Positions 58,001 to 64,000 of a stretch of DNA of 64,000 nucleotides are shown piece after piece. The notes under the pieces were generated by a model. The model worked only from the letters and a program-made list of their open reading frames with translations. It made no database searches and was not told where the DNA came from. Source of the stretch: Calliopsis andreniformis. Its lineage: Eukaryota > Arthropoda > Insecta > Hymenoptera > Andrenidae. A program made the translations under genes and the position numbers. The stretch is taken from positions 1-64,000 of the forward strand of contig NC_135068.1 of NCBI RefSeq assembly GCF_051401765.1, in the 5' to 3' direction. Position 1 is the first letter of the stretch, and every line of letters starts with the position of its first letter.

Positions 58001-61000
58001 GGTTGCCCGGAACGTAGAAATGACCATTACTTTCGCACTGGTTACAATTATTCCTTTTATGCGATGGGTAATCTGTTGCATTTATATTGTATTTTCTGCT
58101 TCTGGGGTTGACTTCTAATGCCCTAACTATTCGATCTGGTGGTGGTTCGCCCGAGACTGAAACCTAGGTTGCCCAGAACGTAGAAGCGACCATTACTTTG
58201 GCACCCGTTGCATCTGTTCCTGTCATACGTTCGCAAACCTGTTGTATTTATTTTGTATTTTAAACTTGTGGCGATGATTTCTAAGGCCCAAACTCATCCA
58301 TCTGGCGAAGCAACGCCTTTGTCAGAAGTCTAGGTTGCCCGGAACGTAGAAATGACCATTACTTTGACTCCCGCTGCATCTGCCCATGTCTTACGTTCGC
58401 AAACCTGTAGTATTTATTTTGTATTTTAATCTTGTGGCTATGATTTATAAGGCCCAAACTCATCCACCTGGTGAAGCAACGCCCTCGGTTGAAGCCTAGG
58501 TTGCCCGGAACGTTGAAATGACCTTTACGTTCACACTGGTAGCAATTAGTCCTCTTATTCGATTGAAAATCTGCTGTATTTATATTGCATTTTAATACTC
58601 TGGCGTTGATTTCTAATGTCCAAACTCATCCACATGGTGAGGCAACACCCTACAGCGAAGCCTAGGATGCCCGGAAAGTAGAAATAACAATTGCTTTGAC
58701 GCCCGTTGCATCTGCCCCTGTCATACGTTCACAAATCTGTTGTATTAATTCTGTATTTTAACCTTGTGGCGACGATTTCTAAGGCCCAAACTCATCCACC
58801 TGGTGAAGCAACGCCCCTGGTTGAGGCCTAGGTTGCCCGGAACGTTGAAATGACCTTTACGTTCACACTGGTAGCAATTATTCCTCTTATACGATTGGAA
58901 GTCAGATGTATGTATATTGTATTTTAATCCTATGGCGTCGATTTCTAATGTCCAAACTCATCCACCTGGTGAGGCAACACACTAGAGCGAAGCCTAGGTT
59001 GCCCGCATGTAAAAATGACCATTACTTTCGCACTGCTTGCAATTATTCCCCTTATACGATGTGAAATCTGCTGTATTTATATTGTATTTTATGCTCCAGT
59101 CGTTGACTTCTAAGGCCCTAACACTTCGATCTGGAGGAGCAACGCCATACAGTGAAGCCTAGGTTGCTCGGAATGTAGAATTTGCCATTACATACACACT
59201 GATAGCAATTACTCCCTTTATTCAATTGAAAAACTGTTGAATTTATATTGTATTTTATGCTTCTGGCGTTGACTTCTAAGGCCCTAACTATTCGATTTGG
59301 TGGAGCAACGCCCTAGAGTGAAGCCTAGGTTGCCCGCAAACTAGAAATGACCATTAATTTGACATCCGTTGCATCTGCACCTGTCATGCGTTCGCAAAAC
59401 TGTTGTATTTATTTTGTATTTGAACCATGTGGCGATGATTTCTAAGGCCCAAACTCATCAATCTGGCGAAGCAACGCCTTTGGTTGAAGCCTAGGTTGCC
59501 CCGAACGTTGAAATGACCTTTACGTTCATACTGGTAGCAATTCTTCCTCTTATACGATTGAAAATCTGCTGTATTTATATTGTACTTTATGCTCCTGACG
59601 TTGACTTCTAAGGCCCTAACTTTTCGATCTGGTGGAGCAACGGCGTAGAGTGAAGGCTCGGTTGCCCGGAATGTAGAAATGGCCATTACTTTCACACTGA
59701 TGGCAATTACTCCTTTTATTCAATTGAAAAACTGTTGGATTTATATTGCATTTTATGCTTCTGGCGTAGATTTCTAAGGCCCTAACTATTCGATCTGGTG
59801 GTGCATCGCCCTAGAGTGAAGCCCAGGTTGCCCAGAACGTAGAAATCACCATTGCTTTGACACCCGTTGCATCTGCCCCTGTCATACGTTCGCAAACCCG
59901 TTTTATTTATTTTGTATTTTCATCTTGTGGCGATAATATCTGAGGCCCAAACTCATCCATCTGGTGAAGCAACGCCCTTGGTTAAAGCCTAGGTTGCCCG
60001 GAACGTTGAAATGACCTTTACGTTCATACTGGTAGCAATTATTCCTCTTATACGATTGAAAAGCTGCTGTATTTATATCGTATTTTATGCTCCTGGCGAC
60101 GACTTCTAAGGCCCTAACTTTTCGATCTAGAGGAGCAACGCCGTAGAGTGAAGGCTGGGATGCCCGGAATGTAGAAATGACCATTACTTACACACTGATG
60201 GCAATTACGCCTTTTATTCAATTGAAAAACTGTTGAATTTATATTGTACTTTATGCTTCTGGCGTTGACCTCTAAGGCCCCAACTATTCGAAACTGGAGG
60301 TGCAACGCCCTAGAGTGAAGCCTAGGTTGCCCGGAACGTAGAAATCACCATTACTTTGACACCCGCTGCATCTGCCCATGTCTTACTTTCGCAAACCTGT
60401 TTTATTTATTTTGTATTTTAATGTTGTGGCGATAATTACTGAGGCCCAAACTCATCCATATGGTGAAGCAACGCCTTTGTCTGAAGCCTAGGTTGCGCAG
60501 AACGTTGAAATGACCTTTACGTTCACACTGGTAGCAATTATTCCTCTTATTCGATTGAAAATCTGCTGTATTTATATTGCATTTTAATACTCTGGCGTTG
60601 ATTTCTACTGTCCAAACTCATACACATGGTAAGGCAACACACTACAGCGAAGCCTAGGATGCCCGGAACGTAGAAATCACCATTGCTTTGACACCCGTTG
60701 CATCTGCCCCTGTCATACGTTCGCAAATCCGTTTTATTTATTTTGTATTTTCATCTTGTGGCGATAATATCTGAGGCCCAATCTCATCCATCTGGTGAAG
60801 CAACGCCCTTGGTTGAAGCCTAGGTTGCCCCCAACGTTGAAATGACCTTTACGTTCACACTGGTAGCAATTATTCCGCTTATACGACTGAAAATCTGCTG
60901 TATTCATATTGAATTTTATGCTCCTGGCGTTGACGTCTAAGGCCCTAACTCTTCGATCTGGAGGAGCAACGGCGTAGAGTGAAGGCTGGGTTGCCCGGAA

Positions 61001-62548
61001 TGTAGAAATGGCCATTACTTACACACTGATGGCATTTACTCCTTTTATTCAATTGAAAAACTGTTGAATTCATATTGTATTTTATGCTTCTGGCGTTGTC
61101 TTCTAAGGCCCTAACTATTCGATCTGGTGGTGTATCGCCCTAGAGTGAAGCCTAGGCTGCCCGCACGTAAAAATGACCATTACATTCGCACTGGTTGCAA
61201 TTATTCCTTTTATACGATGTGAAGTCAGTTGTATTTATATCGTACATTATGCTTCTGGCGTTGACTTCTAAGGCCCTAACGGTTCCATCTGGTGGAGCAA
61301 CGCTCTATAGTGAAGCCTAGGTTGCCCAGAACGTGGAAGCGACCATTAATTTGACACCCGTTGCATCTGCCCCTGTCATACATTCGCAAACCTGTTGTAT
61401 TTATTTTGTATTTCAATCTTGTGGCGATGATTTCTAAGGCTCAAACTCATCCATCTGGTGGAGCAACGCACTTGGTTGAAGGCTAGGTTGCCCCGAACGT
61501 TGAAATGAGCTTTACGTTCACATTGGTAGCAATTATTCCTCTTATACGATAGAAAATCTGCAGTACTTATATTGTATTTTAATCCTCTGGCGTTAATTTC
61601 TAAGGTCCAAACTCATCCACCTGGTGAGGCAACACCCTAGAGCGAAGCGTAGGTTGCACGGAACGTAGAAATGATCATTACTTTCGCACTGGTTTCAATT
61701 ATTCCTTTTATACGATGGGAAATCTGTTGTATTTATATTGTATTTTATGCTTCTGGCGGTGACTTCTAATGCCCTAACTATTCGATTTGCTGGAGCAACG
61801 CCCGAGAGTGAAGCCTAGCTTGCCCTGAACGTAGAAATGACCATTAATTTCACATCCGTTGCATCTGCTCCTGTCATACGTTCGCAAACCTGTTGTATTT
61901 GTTTTGTATGTTAACCATGTGGCGATGATTTCTATGGACCAAACTCATCAATCTGGCGATACAACGCCCGTGGTTGAAGCCTAGGTTGCCCGGAACGTAG
62001 AAATGACAATTACTTTGACATACGCTGCATCTGCCCATGTCATACGTTCGCAAACCTGTTGTATTTATTCTGTATTTTAATCATGTGGCGATGATTTCTA
62101 AGGCCCAAACTCATCCACCTGGTGAAGCAACGCCCCTGGTTGAGGCCTAGGTTGCCCGGAGCGTTGAAATGACCTTTACGTTCATACTGGTAGCAATTAT
62201 TCCTCTTATACGATTGAAAATCTGCTGTATTTATATCGTATTTTATGCTCCTGGCGACGACTTCTAACGCCCTAACTTTTCGATCTATAGGAGCAACGCC
62301 GTAGAGTGAAGGCTGGGATGCCCGGAATGTAGAAATGACCATTACTTACACACTGATGGCAATTACGCCTTTTATTCAATTGAAAAACTGTTGAATTTAT
62401 ATTGTACTTTATGCTTCTGGCGTTGACCTCTAAGGCCCCAACTATTCGAAACTGGAGGTGCAACGCCCTAGAGTGAAGCCTAGGTTGCCCGGAAGGTAGA
62501 AATCACCATTACTTTGACACCCGCTGCATCTGCCCATGTCTTACGTTC
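55081..62548. repeat. Higher-order satellite units of about 2,655 bp
   Basis: The variant GCAAACCTGTTTTATTTATT (with 'gataatttctgaggcccaaa' or close to it after it) starts at 55081, 57735, 60391 and 62549. The spacings are 2654, 2656 and 2158 bp, which are 16, 16 and 13 monomers. The copies share many private variants, for example GCGATGGGTAATCTGTTGCA. The unit starting at 62549 continues to the window end and is almost identical to the one starting at 55081. Confidence 0.85.
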
Positions 62549-64000
62549 GCAAACCTGTTTTATTTATTTTGTATTTTAATGTTGTGGCGATAATTTCTGA
62601 GGCCCAAACTCATCCATATGGTGAAGCAACGCCTTTGTCTGAAGCCTAGGTTGCCCGGAACGTTGAAATGACCTTTACGTTCACACTGGTAGCAATCATT
62701 CCTCTTATACGATTGAAAATCTGCTGTATTTATATTGTATTTTAATCCTCTGGCGTTGATATCTAAGGTCCAAACTCATCCACCTGGTGAGCAACACCCT
62801 ACAGCGAAGCCTAGGTTGCCCGGAACGTAGAAATGACAATTACTTTCGCACTGGTTACAATTATTCCTTTTATGCGATGGGTAATCTGTTGCATTTATAT
62901 TGTATTTTCTGCTTCTGGGGTTGACTTCTAATGCCCTAACTATTCGATCTGGTGGTGGTTCGCCCGAGACTGAAACCTAGGTTGCCCAGAACGTAGAAGC
63001 GACCATTACTTTGGCACCCGTTGCATCTGTTCCTGTCATACGTTCGCAAACCTGTTGTATTTATTTTGTATTTTAAACTTGTGGCGATGATTTCTAAGGC
63101 CCAAACTCATCCATCTGGTGAAGCAACGCCTTTGTCAGAAGTCTAGGTTGCCCGGAACGTAGAAATGACCATTACTTTGACTCCCGCTGCATCTGCCCAT
63201 GTCTTACGTTCGCAAACCTGTAGTATTTATTTTGTATTTTAATCTTGTGGCTATGATTTATAAGGCCCAAACTCATCCACCTGGTGAAGCAACGCCCTCG
63301 GTTGAAGCCTAGGTTGCCCGGAACGTTGAAATGACCTTTACGTTCACACTGGTAGCAATTAGTCCTCTTATTCGATTGAAAATCTGCTGTATTTATATTG
63401 CATTTTAATACTCTGGCGTTGATTTCTAATGTCCAAACTCATCCACATGGTGAGGCAACGCCCTTGGTTGAAGCCTAGGTTGCCCGGAACGTTGAAATGA
63501 CCTTTACGTTCACACTGGTAGCAATTATTCCTCTTATACGATCAAAATCTGCTGTATTTATATTGTATTTTATGCTCCAGTCGTTGACTTCTAAGGCCCT
63601 AACACTTCGATCTGGAGGAGCAACGCCATACAGTGAAGCCTAGGTTGCTCGGAATGTAGAATTTGCCATTACATACACACTGATAGCAATTACTCCTTTT
63701 ATTCAATTGAAAACCTGTTGAATTTATATTGTATTTTATGCTTCTGGCGTTGACTTCTAAGGCCCTAACTATTCGATTTGGTGGTGCAACGCCCTAGAGT
63801 GAAGCCTAGGTTGCCCGCAAACTAGAAATGACCATTAATTTGACATCCGTTGCATCTGCACCTGTCATGCGTTCGCAAACCTGTTGTATTTATTTTGTAT
63901 TTGAACCATGTGGCGATGATTTCTAAGGCCCAATCTCATCAATCTGGCGAAGCAACGCCTTTGGTTGAAGCCTAGGTTGCCCCGAACGTTGAAATGACCT

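Larger units (their letters stand above)
33955..64000. repeat. Satellite array, monomer about 166 bp, running off the window
   Basis: Monomers alternate between 165 and 166 bp (measured from successive GAAGCCTAGG words at 34124, 34290, 34455, 34621 and 34786). The mean to the end is about 165.8 bp, giving roughly 181 copies. Most contain GAAGCCTAGGTTGCCCGGAA, a GTATTTATWTTGTATTTT tract and GGCGWTGAYTTCTAAGGCCC. At least four diverged types occur: 'ttgacacccgttgcatctgc', 'acgttcacactggtagcaat', 'tcgcactggttgcaattatt' and 'cacactgatggcaattactc'. These are arranged in ordered runs. No gene or transposon interrupts the array. Repeated open frames of about 60-130 codons on both strands are by-products of the repeat. 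Confidence 0.95.

Noticed and set aside
34000..64000. Candidate family of small zinc-knuckle proteins in the 166-bp satellite
   Set aside because: The frames follow the repeat period, vary freely at the Cys and His positions, and lack any consistent start or promoter.
30906..64000. CRISPR-like array
   Set aside because: Repeats are contiguous with no unique spacers of constant length, and there are no cas genes.
33955..64000. CENP-B-box-like motif in the satellite
   Set aside because: I looked for the YTTCGTTGGAARCGGGA pattern and saw no convincing match in the common monomers.
1..64000. tRNA or rRNA genes
   Set aside because: No cloverleaf-forming or rRNA-like stretch was recognised by eye. 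A covariance-model scan would be decisive.

Overview
The window reads as insect nuclear DNA, most likely from an ant or another hymenopteran (an inference), that carries a decayed stretch of bacterial chromosome. The bacterial genes are AT-rich and resemble the Rickettsiales endosymbiont Wolbachia. They carry stops and frameshifts, and several are split by LTR retrotransposon insertions that still show exact target-site duplications. Such elements are eukaryotic, so this is best explained as an old nuclear Wolbachia insertion rather than live symbiont DNA.

Layout. 1-3286 is host DNA: a degenerate tandem repeat, a weak Gln/Ala-rich gene candidate, a transposon-protein relic and a small MITE. 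3287-6082 looks like a long solo LTR (TGTTACG to CGTAACA) with a 1.1-kb foldback element nested in it. 6083-28994 is the Wolbachia-derived segment, in order: argB remnant, engB, prfA, a Bcr-type MFS transporter, a GNAT fragment, an AEC-type permease, a Wolbachia-style palindromic repeat, an ftsB/divIC-like gene, rpmJ (intact), ppsR, ccmC, an IS110 transposase, an unidentified gene and purA. Host elements cut into it: a complete Gypsy element (6262-11468) in argB, a 1.35-kb solo LTR (15728-17075) in the permease, a 2.3-kb LTR-like element (18517-20822) in ppsR, a GC-rich block (about 22320-23240), and a 1.41-kb solo LTR (26361-27773) at the end of the unidentified gene. At 28995 the bacterial DNA abuts a second copy of the same LTR family that borders its left edge.

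From about 30.9 kb the window is repetitive: about 2.5 kb of a CCTCAAT heptamer array, a 0.5-kb orphan piece of Gypsy integrase, then about 30 kb (33955 to the end) of a satellite with a mean monomer of about 166 bp and clear higher-order units. This looks like pericentromeric or other heterochromatin.

Nothing here looks like a working gene system. The Gypsy element is the only near-complete coding unit and has one premature stop. The value of the window is historical: bacterial DNA entered a nucleus, decayed partly through C-to-T changes, was hit by at least four LTR-type elements and now sits beside satellite DNA. Family assignments come from motif recognition in the translated sequence; no database search was possible.
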